A DNA stretch of 64,000 nucleotides from CADCWN01 sp046328475 (GTDB lineage: Bacteria > Chloroflexota > Chloroflexia > Thermomicrobiales > CADCWN01). This document shows, piece after piece, positions 56,413 to 64,000 of the stretch. The position numbers were made by a program, and so were the translations under genes. Where the stretch lies: positions 62,001 to 126,000 of the forward strand of contig JAXLWN010000006.1 of assembly GCA_046328475.1 (NCBI GenBank), in the 5' to 3' direction. The notes beneath the pieces were generated by a model, which did not search any database, had not been told where the DNA came from, and saw nothing but the letters and a program-made list of their open reading frames with translations. How positions within the stretch are numbered: the stretch's first letter is position 1; every line of letters starts with the position of its first letter.

Positions 56413-57357
56413 ATGAGCACAATCCGCGCCATCGTCGTCGATCCAGCCGCCCCCAACCGGCTCGCCTTCCGCGCAGTCGCCGCCCCAACCCCCGCCCCCA
56501 ACGAAGCCCTCATCCGCCTCGCCGCCCTCTCACTTAATCGCGGCGAAGTGCGCCGGATCGGCATGGCCGCCGCAGGCTGGCGACCCGGCTGGGATGTCGC
56601 TGGCACCGTCGAACAGGCCGCAGCCGACGGCTCCGGCCCCAAAGTTGGCACCCGCGTCGTCGGCCTGCTCCCCGTCGCCGCCTGGGCCGAGCTCCTCGCC
56701 ATCCCAACCGAATCGCTCGCCCCCTCCCCGACGACGTCTCCTTCGCCCAGGCCGCCACCCTCCCCGTCGCTCACCTCACCGCCCTCTACGTCCTCGAACA
56801 GGGCGGCTCACTCCTCGACCGCAACGTCCTGATCACCGGTGCCTCGGGCGGCGTCGGCCAGTTCGCCGTGCAAATCGCGCGCATCGCGGGCGCGCGAATC
56901 ACCGCCCTCACCCACCAGGAACGCCACGCCGCCGCCGCCACCGAAGCCGGCTGCGCAGCGCGTCCTCGTCAGCGCCGACGGTGCCGCCGCCGCCGAATTC
57001 GGCCCCTACGACCTGATCGCCGAGTCGGTCGGCGGTGCCACGCTCGGCAACGCCCTGGCGATGGTCGCGCCCGGTGGCACCTGCGTCACCTTCGGCCCCA
57101 CCAGCGGCGCGCAGATCACCTTCGACGTCTCGAAGTTCTACATGGTCGGCGGCTGCACCCTCTACGGCTTCATCCTCTTCCACGAAACCCGCCGCCGCCC
57201 CGCAGGCGCGGGCCTCGCCCGCCTCGCGCATCTCGTCGCGAGCGGCCAGCTCCGCACCTCGATCGCCGTCGAAGCCTCCTGGAAAGAGATCGGCACCTAC
57301 GCCCAGCAATTGCTGGAGCGCAGCTACACCGGCAAAGCCGTCTTGCACGTCGACTGA
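56413..57357 (+). CDS. Quinone-oxidoreductase-like MDR protein, two frameshifts
   Basis: ATG 56413 with gaggag. The sense runs MSTIRAIVVDPAAPNRLAFR to PVAAWAELLAIPTESLAP, shifts near 56733 to DDVSFAQAATLPVAHLTALY, VLITGASGGVGQFAVQIAR (NADPH motif), shifts again near 56956 to VLVSADGAAAAEFGPYDLIA, AESVGGATLGNALAMVAPGG and the C terminus ERSYTGKAVLHVD. Repaired length is about 313 residues, typical of zinc-independent quinone oxidoreductases (QOR). It is followed 32 bases later by a deaminase gene on the same strand. Confidence 0.82.
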
Positions 57358-57389
57358 TCGCCAAAACACTTGCCGGCAGGAGGACTCGA

Positions 57390-57844
57390 ATGAGCGCACA
57401 GCCCGACCACGCCGCCATGCTGGCAATCGCCCTCGAAGAAGCGCAGCAGGGCCTCGCCGAAGGCGGCATCCCCATCGGTGCCGCCCTCTTCGACCGCGAC
57501 GGCACTTCCTCGGACGCGGCCACAACCGCCGCGTCCAGGATGGCGACCCCTCGCTGCACGCCGAGACCGCCGCCTTCCGCAACGCCGGACGGCGGCGCTC
57601 CTATCGCGACACCATCATGGCGACCACCCTCGCCCCCTGCTGGTATTGCAGCGGCCTCGCGCGCCAGTTCGGCATCGGCACCATCGTCGTCGGCGAATCG
57701 GTCAACTTCCCGGCGGCCTCGACTGGCTCCGCGAACACGGCACCACCATCATCGACCTCAACTCCGCCGCCTGTATCACCCTTCTCGCCGACTACATCAC
57801 CGCCCACACCCGAAATCTGGCACGAAGACATCGGCGAAGACTAA
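57390..57844 (+). pseudogene. Cytosine/CMP deaminase-family protein, frameshifted
   Basis: ATG 57390 with ggcaggagg. It reads AMLAIALEEAQQGLAEGGIP and GAALFDRDG, shifts near 57517 to FLGRGHNRRVQDGDPSLHAE, with the catalytic HAE of HAETAAFRNAG and the zinc Cys pair of TTLAPCWYCSGL, then shifts near 57713 (PGGLDWLREHGTTIIDLNSA) and again before the last residues (EIWHEDIGED). Repaired, it is about 152 residues, like yeast cytosine deaminase. Probable role: nucleobase deamination and salvage. Confidence 0.82.
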
Positions 57845-57858
57845 TCTCGCGCGGTGGT

Positions 57859-57881
57859 AGGGCGGGTCTGAGACCCGCCCT
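57859..57881. repeat. agggcgggtct hairpin
   Basis: An 11-base inverted repeat around one base, 15 bases after the deaminase stop; a related hairpin stands at 61876-61896. May act as terminator. Confidence 0.65.
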
Positions 57882-57927
57882 CTTGGCACAGCACAAACTT
57901 TGGGGAAAAGACAAAACCGCCGCAGAG

Positions 57928-57995
57928 CAGAGTCCGCGAAGGCGGACTTCGTGGCCGCAGGCCCTTCGCCGGGACTTCAGTCCCGGTGCCCTACC
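57928..57995. repeat. REP-like repeat, copy 5
   Basis: agagtccgcgaaggcggact hairpin followed by ccgggacttcagtcccgg hairpin. Lies 15 bases downstream of the stop of the minus-strand epimerase gene. Confidence 0.88.
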
Positions 57996-58010
57996 AATAT
58001 CCCGCCATCT

Positions 58011-58751
58011 TCAACAACCCCCGCGCTCCTCCGCCAGCGGACGCTCATCCCGCCTGCTCTCAATCTCCAGGCACCCCCGCCCCTGGAACCCCGCATTCTC
58101 CAGAATCTCGCGCACCGCCACCAGCGGCATCGCCGCCAGCGGCGCGACCGGCCCACCCTTGATGTGCAACTGCCCCGTCAGCGGCCCACAAATCTTCGCT
58201 TGAGCCAGCGGATTCTCCCCTACATAGAGACAATTCCCCATGTCGAAGTAAATCCGCACGCTCGGATGATCGATCGCCCGCACCAGCCGCGCCAGCGTCG
58301 TCGGCTTGTACCAGCCAACGTGCTCCATCGCCAGCATCACCCCGAGGCTCGCCGCCTCCTCCGCAACCGGCAACAGTAATGCCTCGCGATAGGTCCCGGC
58401 ATACTCCGCGACGTTCTCCCCCTGCTCGGTCGTCGCCAGCAAAATCGTGTCCGCCCCGATCGCCTTCGTGAATCCCAGCAACCCACGGAGCGCCGCCACC
58501 GTCGCCGCCCGCTCGTCAGGCGACGCCGCCCCAAAATTCCCGAACCCGCCCATGCTCGTTGAGAGGATCGGCAACCCCGTGTTGGCAATCGCCGCCACGT
58601 AATCCTCGTGCGACCCGGCCCCCAGCCCCGCAAGCTCATCCCGCGTCAGCGCCAACTCTAGAAAGTCATACCCAAACCGCGCCAGAATCGCCATCTTCTC
58701 CGGGATACTCTGCCCCCCCGCCACACAATCCTGCCTCGCCCCGATCAGCAT
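58011..58751 (-). CDS. Sugar phosphate isomerase/epimerase-like TIM barrel (AP_endonuc_2)
   Basis: A 246-residue TIM-barrel protein. It begins LIGARQDCVAGGQSIPEKMA, then FGYDFLELALTRDELAG; metal-site candidates are Glu in LAMEHVGWYK (about 147), Asp in IYFDMGNCLYVGEN and His in QLHIKGG, and the terminal Glu in GCLEIESRR. This is the xylose-isomerase-like family that includes myo-inosose dehydratase and sugar epimerases. The substrate is unknown. gggag precedes the ATG. Confidence 0.82.
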   Translation of the reverse strand: MLIGARQDCVAGGQSIPEKMAILARFGYDFLELALTRDELAGLGAGSHEDYVAAIANTGLPILSTSMGGFGNFGAASPDERAATVAALRGLLGFTKAIGADTILLATTEQGENVAEYAGTYREALLLPVAEEAASLGVMLAMEHVGWYKPTTLARLVRAIDHPSVRIYFDMGNCLYVGENPLAQAKICGPLTGQLHIKGGPVAPLAAMPLVAVREILENAGFQGRGCLEIESRRDERPLAEERGGC

Positions 58752-58837
58752 CGCCCACTCCCATCAACGCAGGACTCGCCTATTGCCCCTCGCCTGCCTC
58801 CGACCATCGAGCCGGATTCATCCGGCGCATTCATGTA

Positions 58838-58860
58838 GCCCGGACACTTCATGTCCGGGC
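58838..58860. repeat. gcccggaca hairpin
   Basis: Nine-base stem with loop cttca; a second small palindrome gccggat-tc-atccggc stands at 58811-58826. Both are in the spacer 58752-58895, where no gene is seen. Confidence 0.6.
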
Positions 58861-58895
58861 GGGCACCGCGACACCACCCAACTCTGGGATCGCCC

Positions 58896-58928
58896 ACTTC
58901 GTACTTCGTCGTTCGTACTTCGTACTTC
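58896..58928. repeat. Heptamer tract (cgtactt)
   Basis: About four and a half copies with one variant (cgtcgtt), touching the stop codon of the LLM oxidoreductase (58929-58931, minus strand). The same unit recurs at 63695-63728. Confidence 0.9.
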
Positions 58929-59879
58929 TCACGCCCGCAGCTTCGGCGCGATCTCGCGCGCAAACCGGAGCACCCCCTCCGTGCGCGGGAAATCGGCAAA
59001 CCGCAGGTTGAAGTCGCGCACACCCGCCGCGATGAACTCCTGCAAGCGCTCCGTCACCTGCTCCGGCGTCCCCACGATCCCATCATTGGGCGATCGGTAG
59101 AGCGGCGCAGCCTCCGCAATCCGTCGCGCCTCCGCCTCGCTGTCCCCAATCGCCACCACCTGGCACTGCCAGTTCACCAGAATATCGTCCACGTCGCGCC
59201 CGATCTTCTTGCAGTGCTCCGCCAGCACGTTGCGCTTCGCCGTCAGCGCCTCGGGCGTCGACTCGGTCGTATTCCACCAATCCGCATGCCGCGCCACCAC
59301 CCGCAAGCCGAGCTGCTCGCCAGACGCCCCGACCATCACGATCGGCATCTCGCTCGGCAGCGGATTCGCATAGGCCGCCTCCAACCGGTAATGCTCACCC
59401 TGGAAACTCGCGGGCGAGTCGGTCCACAGCGCGCGGATCAACCGGATCGCCTCATCCAATTGCGCCATGCGCACCTTCGGCACCGGATACTCATAGCCGT
59501 ACATCCGGTACTCGCTCTCCATCCACCCCGCCCCGATCCCCAGGATCAGGCGCACTCCCGTCAACCCCTGGAGCGTCGAGAACATCTTCCCCAGCAGCGA
59601 CGGCGGCCGGTATGAGTTCCCCAGCACGATCTGCCCGTAGCGGAACTGCGGATACGCCGTCGCGAAGTGGATCAAGGCCGTCATGCACTCCAGCGTATCC
59701 CACTCCGGCGGTGCCCACCCCGCCCCCGGCACCAGATGGTCCGACTGCCAGACCGTCTGGAACACCTCCACCGGCAGCGCATCCAGCACCTGCCGCACCC
59801 CCGGCAACCACGCCCCCAACGGTGCCCCCGCCGGGTCCCACATCGGCATCCGCCACCCGAACGTAATCTCGCTCCGCAC
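58929..59879 (-). CDS. LLM-class flavin-dependent oxidoreductase
   Basis: A 316-residue bacterial-luciferase-like barrel that uses F420 or FMN. SEITFGWRMPMWDPAGA starts the domain, then VWQSDHLVPG (typical His-containing segment near residue 48), LILGIGAGWMESEYRMYG, PIVMVGASGEQLGLRVVARH and the C-terminal EFIAAGVRDFNLRFAD. GTG 59879 was chosen because aaggggga lies three bases upstream; the longer frame is repeat sequence. Substrate unknown. It is flanked by other catabolic genes on the same strand. Confidence 0.87.
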   Translation of the reverse strand: MRSEITFGWRMPMWDPAGAPLGAWLPGVRQVLDALPVEVFQTVWQSDHLVPGAGWAPPEWDTLECMTALIHFATAYPQFRYGQIVLGNSYRPPSLLGKMFSTLQGLTGVRLILGIGAGWMESEYRMYGYEYPVPKVRMAQLDEAIRLIRALWTDSPASFQGEHYRLEAAYANPLPSEMPIVMVGASGEQLGLRVVARHADWWNTTESTPEALTAKRNVLAEHCKKIGRDVDDILVNWQCQVVAIGDSEAEARRIAEAAPLYRSPNDGIVGTPEQVTERLQEFIAAGVRDFNLRFADFPRTEGVLRFAREIAPKLRA

Positions 59880-59966
59880 ACTTCCCCCTTTGTCTGAAGG
59901 GAGAAGGGCGAGGGGAGAAGGGCGATCAGAGGTGCTCGGCCAAGCGTGTGCCACCGACTAATACCC

Positions 59967-59987
59967 CCTTCTCCCTTCTCCCCTCTC
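59967..59987. repeat. Heptamer tract (ccttctc)
   Basis: Three copies (third with one change), ending three bases from the stop codon of the D-threonine-aldolase-like gene (59991-59993). A related agggagaagggcgagg tract lies upstream at about 59883-59925. Confidence 0.88.
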
Positions 59988-59990
59988 CCT

Positions 59991-61103
59991 TCACCTCGTC
60001 TTCCCCCGCGCCGCCACCGCAAACTCCCGCTCGATCTCATCCCCGCGCGCCCCGAACCAGCTATCGGCCAGATTGATCGTCGGGCAAACGTGGTTCGGGA
60101 TAATCTCGATCACATCCCCCACCGCCAATTGCCGCCCCTCGTCATCCAGCTTCAGCACCCCGTGCTCTTCCCAGAGGTTCGTAATCCTGGTGCCCGGCAA
60201 CGCCTCGATGAAGCCAAAGCCGGGGTCCTCATTGCCGATGATCCGCTTCTCCGTCGTCAGCACCTTGCTCCCGGCATCGATCACCGCCCGGTCCGGCGCG
60301 GGCCGACTGATCACCCGGCTGCGAATCCGCAACGCGCACTGGTCCAGCGAGCCGATCCCCAGCCGACTGTAGCCCGCGTCGTTGAAGACATAGGTCCCCG
60401 GCCGCACCTCGGTGACACCATCCACGCCCGCCGCGAAGATCGACGCACTCGTCCCCCCAACGCTCACGATCTCGGCCGCGAACCCCTTCGCCCGCAACTC
60501 CAGCGCCACCCCGACCGCCAGCTCCCCCTCGCGCACGCCCCAATCCCGCCGCGCCGTCGGATCGGGCGCACCCGGCGCGGCCCCCGCGTACGAGAAGACC
60601 CCGACCAGCGCGATCCCCGGCAACGCCCCGATCGTCGCTCCCAGCGCCGCCGCCTCGTCCGGCAGGACACCGCTCCGGTTCAGCCCGGTATTCACATCGA
60701 GCAGCACCTCGAAGCGCACGCCGCTGTCGACCGCCACATCCGACAGCATCCGCGCCCCGGCCAGGCTATCCACGCACGAGCGCACGGTAATCCGCCGCGC
60801 CAGTTGCGCCAGCCGCCGCGCCTTCTGCTCCCCGATCAACTCATTCGCAATCAGAATATCGTCGACCCCCGCATCGGCCATCACTTCCGCCTCGCCCAGC
60901 TTGGCGACCGTGATGCCCGCCGCGCCGTGCCGCAGTTGCAGCCGAGCGACCTCCGGAGTCTTGTGCGTCTTGGTGTGCGGTCGCACCCGCGACCCAGCCG
61001 CGTGTACCCGCTCGGCCATCTCGGCGATGTTCCGCTCCAACTGATCCAGATCGACCACCAGCGCCGGCGTGTCGAGCTCCCCCACCTTCACGAGCCCCAC
61101 CAC
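59991..61103 (-). CDS. D-threonine aldolase / D-serine dehydratase-like PLP enzyme
   Basis: A 370-residue fold-type III PLP enzyme. LDTPALVVDLDQLERNIAEM starts the alanine-racemase-type barrel; the PLP Lys is in RPHTKTHKTPEVA (near residue 44); FSYAGAA and SVGGTSAS are phosphate-binding regions; the C-terminal domain carries the metal-binding His-x-Cys in PNHVCPTINL. This combination is that of D-threonine aldolase and eukaryotic-type D-serine dehydratase. It would cleave a D-3-hydroxy amino acid or dehydrate D-serine. The two cannot be separated by eye. Confidence 0.88.
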   Translation of the reverse strand: MVGLVKVGELDTPALVVDLDQLERNIAEMAERVHAAGSRVRPHTKTHKTPEVARLQLRHGAAGITVAKLGEAEVMADAGVDDILIANELIGEQKARRLAQLARRITVRSCVDSLAGARMLSDVAVDSGVRFEVLLDVNTGLNRSGVLPDEAAALGATIGALPGIALVGVFSYAGAAPGAPDPTARRDWGVREGELAVGVALELRAKGFAAEIVSVGGTSASIFAAGVDGVTEVRPGTYVFNDAGYSRLGIGSLDQCALRIRSRVISRPAPDRAVIDAGSKVLTTEKRIIGNEDPGFGFIEALPGTRITNLWEEHGVLKLDDEGRQLAVGDVIEIIPNHVCPTINLADSWFGARGDEIEREFAVAARGKTR

Positions 61104-61159
61104 CTTTCACAGCCATACCGTCACGATCGTCCGTCCACAACGCGCGGCATTGTACCCGA

Positions 61160-61849
61160 TCACTCGCTGCGGTCCTCGATCTCCCAGGCGTGATCCAGCA
61201 CATGCCACGCGCTCCGCCGCACGAAATAGCGCGGCTTCCAGATCTTCCCACCGCGCGGCCCGGTCTCCGGCAATTCTCCCCGCGATCCCGCCGCCAGCGC
61301 CTCCTCAACCGCCTCGCGCGTCCGCTCCAGCATCACACGCGCATCCTCGCCGTCGATCTTCTCGAACTTCCGACCCAGCGCGCGGAGATAGCCCTGCTCC
61401 GCCTCCACCACATGCCCAACGATCTTCTGCGTATCCCGGCCGCCGCCGCGCGGCCCCTTGCGCAACTCCTTCTTTCCCGCCGCCTCGACCGCCGCGTCGA
61501 ACGCCCGCCAGCACGCCCGCAAGATCGCCATGGACCGCTTCAAATCCTCCTCGCCAAACGGCGCGGCATCCCCCGATAACGTCCCAGCCGCCACCCCAAA
61601 CTCGGTCGAAGCATCCCCCTTCAGCCGCTCCACCACCTTGAACTCTTCCGGGCCAGACGGTGCCTGAAAATTCAGATGCGCCCCATGCACCACCCGCGAA
61701 TAGCGCAGCCCATGGTCGGCCAGCGCCCACAACGCCGACTCCTCATCTTTTCCGATCCGGCACCACCCCGGCCAGTCGATCGCCCCCGCGACCACCCGCT
61801 TCTCCGCCACCTCCAGGTACACCTCGAACCCCTTCGCCGCCCCCGCCAT
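61160..61849 (-). CDS. HicB-like domain fused to a DinB-like domain
   Basis: A 229-residue protein. Residues about 8-45 (FEVYLEVAEKRVVAGAIDWP, GWCRIGKDEESALWALADHG) have the strand-strand-helix pattern of HicB-type antitoxin/UPF0150 domains. The C-terminal part is a four-helix bundle of DinB/DUF664 type: KIVGHVVEAEQGYLRALG and RRSAWHVLDHAWEIEDR, where His residues in HVVEAE and HVLDH could bind a metal. No HicA toxin is adjacent, so an antitoxin role is unlikely. ggaaggag precedes ATG 61849. Confidence 0.65.
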   Translation of the reverse strand: MAGAAKGFEVYLEVAEKRVVAGAIDWPGWCRIGKDEESALWALADHGLRYSRVVHGAHLNFQAPSGPEEFKVVERLKGDASTEFGVAAGTLSGDAAPFGEEDLKRSMAILRACWRAFDAAVEAAGKKELRKGPRGGGRDTQKIVGHVVEAEQGYLRALGRKFEKIDGEDARVMLERTREAVEEALAAGSRGELPETGPRGGKIWKPRYFVRRSAWHVLDHAWEIEDRSE

Positions 61850-61875
61850 CGCTCACACTCCTTCCGAAATGGTAG

Positions 61876-61896
61876 GGGCGGGTCACCGACCCGCCC
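61876..61896. repeat. ggcgggtc hairpin
   Basis: ggcgggtc (61877-61884), loop acc, gacccgcc (61888-61895). Related to the hairpin at 57859. It lies in the 137-base spacer before the phospholipase D gene. Confidence 0.6.
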
Positions 61897-61986
61897 TCGT
61901 CGCGCGGCACATCGCCCCAGGTTCACCACGCCACCCGAGAGCCTCGCCCGATTCTCACATACAACAGCCTTGATGCAACGAGGCCC

Positions 61987-63546
61987 CTACATCCCCTCCG
62001 CCAGCGACTGCAACTCCTGCAAGAACCACATCCCCGGCATCCTGCCGGTCCGATATGGGTGGATCAGCGCGGGCAAGATCCCCCGCTTCTCCCCCACCAA
62101 CTGCTCCACCTCTTTCGCGCGCGGCACCCACAACCGATCCACCACCTCGACCGGATCGGCCCCCAGCAACTCCGCCTCCTCCTTGCGCAGATGCTCGGCC
62201 CAGAGCCGGATCCGCAAGCGCCGAGCGCCCGCCGAGTCGATCGCCTGGACGTTCAGCTCGCTATCCTTCGCCAACCCGCGCCGGTTAATATTGGCCGACC
62301 CCACCATGTACCACCCGTCGTCCACAATGGCCACCTTCGCGTGGACATAGATCGGCACAAACCCGAACCCGAACGGCCCCGACGCCGGCCCACCGCTGTA
62401 GAGCGAAAAGGCGTGGAACATCCCCCGCCCGTTATCCACCTTGCGCAGATACTCGACCTGCTTGTCATTGTCGTACTTACCGAAATCGGCCCGCGCCGGC
62501 AGCACCACCACGATCCGAAAGTGCCGGTCCTTGTTCCGCTCCATCGCCGCCGCCAGTTCGTCCACCACCTCGGCGGACCAGAAATACTGATTCTCCAGAT
62601 AGACAAAATCCTGCGCTCGCGCGATCGCATCCCGATACGCCGCCGCGATCCCGAACTCCCCCTTCCGCGCAAAACGATAGGTGTGCTTCGGGATCGTCCG
62701 CACCACCTGGCACGGCGTCTGCCAGTCGGCCTTCACTTCCGGCTCGCGATGCGGCAAGTCGCGCTCCTTAGTCACCTCGCCCCATCGCTGCGCGAAATTG
62801 CGCTCCAGGTCGGCCACCGCCTCCCCCTCCACGCGCAGCGCCACATCGTGCCAGCCCCTTCCGAAGCGCAATGGGTGCCCCGGCACATCCCAGCGATCCC
62901 CCTCCAGCGTCGTCAGATCCAGCCCGCCCACAAAGCCCACCTGGCCATCCACCACCAGCACCTTCTGATGGTGGCAATGCGTCGCCCGCGCCGTGCCGTC
63001 GAGCCGGATATCGCTGCGCGGCGCGGTGCGCAGCAACTCCTCGCGCGCCCGCTTCGTCAACTCCTTCGACGGCTGGAACAGCATCGTCGAGCCCTGCCAG
63101 ACCAGGATCTTCACCGGCACCCGCTCCGAAACCTTCGCCAGCACATCCGCCAGCAACCCCTCGGGCGACGGCGGCTCATCCGTCCGGTCGAGCGCGAACG
63201 CGGGCGTCAGCGCCCATCCCACCATATACACATAGTGCCGCGCCCCCTTAATCGCCTCCAACATCGCCTCAAACGCTTCCTTGCCATCGATCAGCGGGCG
63301 CAAGTCGTTGCGACGACACGGCGCAAAATCCCCCTCAAACCAGCGATTATCCCCCGACCACCACCGCCCCGGCGGCATCTTCCCGCCCGGCTTCCGCCCC
63401 TGAATATGCCGGTGCGGCTTCCGCCGGTACAATCGACCGACCAAAAAGCGCGGGAACCGGAACAACCGCGCCACCAGATGATGCGGAATCGCGAACATAG
63501 CAAAGAACCCCACTGCGCCAAACACCCCTCCCACGCCAATCAGCAA
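61987..63546 (-). CDS. Phospholipase D / cardiolipin-synthase-like protein
   Basis: A 519-residue protein with two HKD motifs: HHQKVLVVDGQVGFVGG (about 195) and VHAKVAIVDDGWYMVGSANI (about 407), each followed by the usual Gly/Ser-Asn segment (GLD, SANINRR). One N-terminal hydrophobic segment (GVGGVFGAVGFFAMFAI, residues 4-20) suggests membrane attachment. The family hydrolyses or transfers phosphatidyl groups. It differs from short cardiolipin synthases by a longer insertion between motifs. It has no obvious operon partner. Confidence 0.88.
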   Translation of the reverse strand: MLIGVGGVFGAVGFFAMFAIPHHLVARLFRFPRFLVGRLYRRKPHRHIQGRKPGGKMPPGRWWSGDNRWFEGDFAPCRRNDLRPLIDGKEAFEAMLEAIKGARHYVYMVGWALTPAFALDRTDEPPSPEGLLADVLAKVSERVPVKILVWQGSTMLFQPSKELTKRAREELLRTAPRSDIRLDGTARATHCHHQKVLVVDGQVGFVGGLDLTTLEGDRWDVPGHPLRFGRGWHDVALRVEGEAVADLERNFAQRWGEVTKERDLPHREPEVKADWQTPCQVVRTIPKHTYRFARKGEFGIAAAYRDAIARAQDFVYLENQYFWSAEVVDELAAAMERNKDRHFRIVVVLPARADFGKYDNDKQVEYLRKVDNGRGMFHAFSLYSGGPASGPFGFGFVPIYVHAKVAIVDDGWYMVGSANINRRGLAKDSELNVQAIDSAGARRLRIRLWAEHLRKEEAELLGADPVEVVDRLWVPRAKEVEQLVGEKRGILPALIHPYRTGRMPGMWFLQELQSLAEGM

Positions 63547-63694
63547 CCCATCACCGATCAGCGCCCAGGCGTCCCCCAGCAGGCAAAACCCATGCCAGAA
63601 TGTCCGAACCGCCGAAACGCAAAGAGGGACGGATTCTGCGCAAGAGTGCAGAATCCGTCCTCATCTTACGACTTACGACCCTCTGTCCCCTCGT

Positions 63695-63756
63695 CACTTC
63701 GTCGTTCGTACTTCGTACTTCGTACTTTACTCAGCACTCAGCACTCAGCACTCATT
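63695..63756. repeat. Two adjacent heptamer tracts (cgtactt, actcagc) reaching a stop codon
   Basis: cgtactt-type units at about 63695-63728, then three exact actcagc copies (63729-63749) and a degenerate fourth that overlaps the TAA stop (63755-63757, minus strand) of the next gene. The remaining spacer 63547-63694 shows no gene. Confidence 0.9.
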
Positions 63757-64000
63757 ACTCCGCGCGGATCGCCACCTTCCGGATCGGCTCCCCATCGATC
63801 TCGTACTTCCCGCTCATCGCCGCGATCCCATCCGCCACCCGCTCCAGCGGGATCTGGTGCGACACGAACTTCTCCAGCGGATACTTCTTGCTCTCGATCG
63901 CGGTTGCCGCGCCTGCACAAAGTGCTCGTGCGCCGACGCCCACACCCCGTACAGCGTGATGTGCTTGAACGTGAAGTGCCCGAACGGATTCAACGGAATA
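63755..64000 (-). pseudogene. C-terminal end of a zinc-type alcohol dehydrogenase, frameshifted, runs off window
   Basis: The minus strand reads IPLNPFGHFTFKHITLYGVW and ASAHEHFV from the window edge, shifts near 63915, and ends AAIESKKYPLEKFVSHQIPL-like sequence (TAIESKKYPLEKFVSHQI, ERVADGIAAMSG, GEPIRKVAI) at TAA 63755-63757. This is the usual C terminus of MDR-family dehydrogenases. The catalytic domain lies beyond the window. Confidence 0.75.

Noticed and set aside
61160..61849. HicAB toxin-antitoxin system
   Set aside because: Only a HicB-like fold is suggested; there is no HicA-type small basic gene beside it and the rest of the protein is DinB-like.

Overview
The window is about two-thirds G+C. 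It contains no rRNA, tRNA or CRISPR array that I can recognise. Tat-type lipoprotein signals followed by long Ala/Ser/Pro linkers, SLH domains, a large MalT-type LuxR regulator, a proton-free K+ uptake pair and many small intergenic repeats point to a Chloroflexota bacterium, most likely near Thermomicrobia. The phylum is an inference; no marker gene is present to prove it.

Layout. 1-4170: end of a glycosyltransferase, an OB-fold protein, the K+ channel pair trkH-trkA and a membrane SH3 protein. 4350-7100: a cluster resembling the Bacillus mhq quinone-resistance genes (ring-cleaving dioxygenase, carboxylesterase, nitroreductase), with a shared palindrome in front of the first and last genes. 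7200-12900: dynamin-like GTPase, uracil-DNA glycosylase, broken Uma2 nuclease, SLH surface protein. 12900-18200: LuxR/MalT regulator, ThDP enzyme and a divergent GbsR/MarR regulator. 18300-22700: tandem peptide-binding lipoproteins, one frameshifted. 23000-27200: heme A synthase, small enzymes, an FMN 2-hydroxyacid oxidase. 27500-34900: two small paralogues, then an aryl-CoA cluster (CoA ligase, RidA, enoyl-CoA hydratase, SDR, and divergently a fused FAD monooxygenase/old-yellow-enzyme protein of the salicylyl-CoA / 2-aminobenzoyl-CoA type). 35400-44600: a very large GAF/PAS/GGDEF/EAL protein, ketopantoate reductase, SDR, HD-GYP protein. 44600-64000: mostly catabolic enzymes (Rieske/amidohydrolase pair, enolase-superfamily dehydratase, MetE-like protein, dehydrogenases, LLM oxidoreductase, D-threonine-aldolase-like enzyme, phospholipase D family protein).

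Two window-wide patterns stand out. First, at least 17 genes carry single-base frameshifts that can be repaired by reading on in another frame; in several cases paired shifts cancel. This looks more like uncorrected indels in the assembly than like decay, although the 29.7-32.8 kb catabolic cluster is hit hardest. Second, intergenic DNA is full of repeats: perfect 7-8-base tandem repeats placed at or a few bases after stop codons (sometimes supplying the stop), REP-like double hairpins in 3' flanks, two 240-270-base mosaic repeats with the same module order, and a 112-base inverted-repeat element flanked by a 9-base direct repeat that looks like a non-autonomous transposon.
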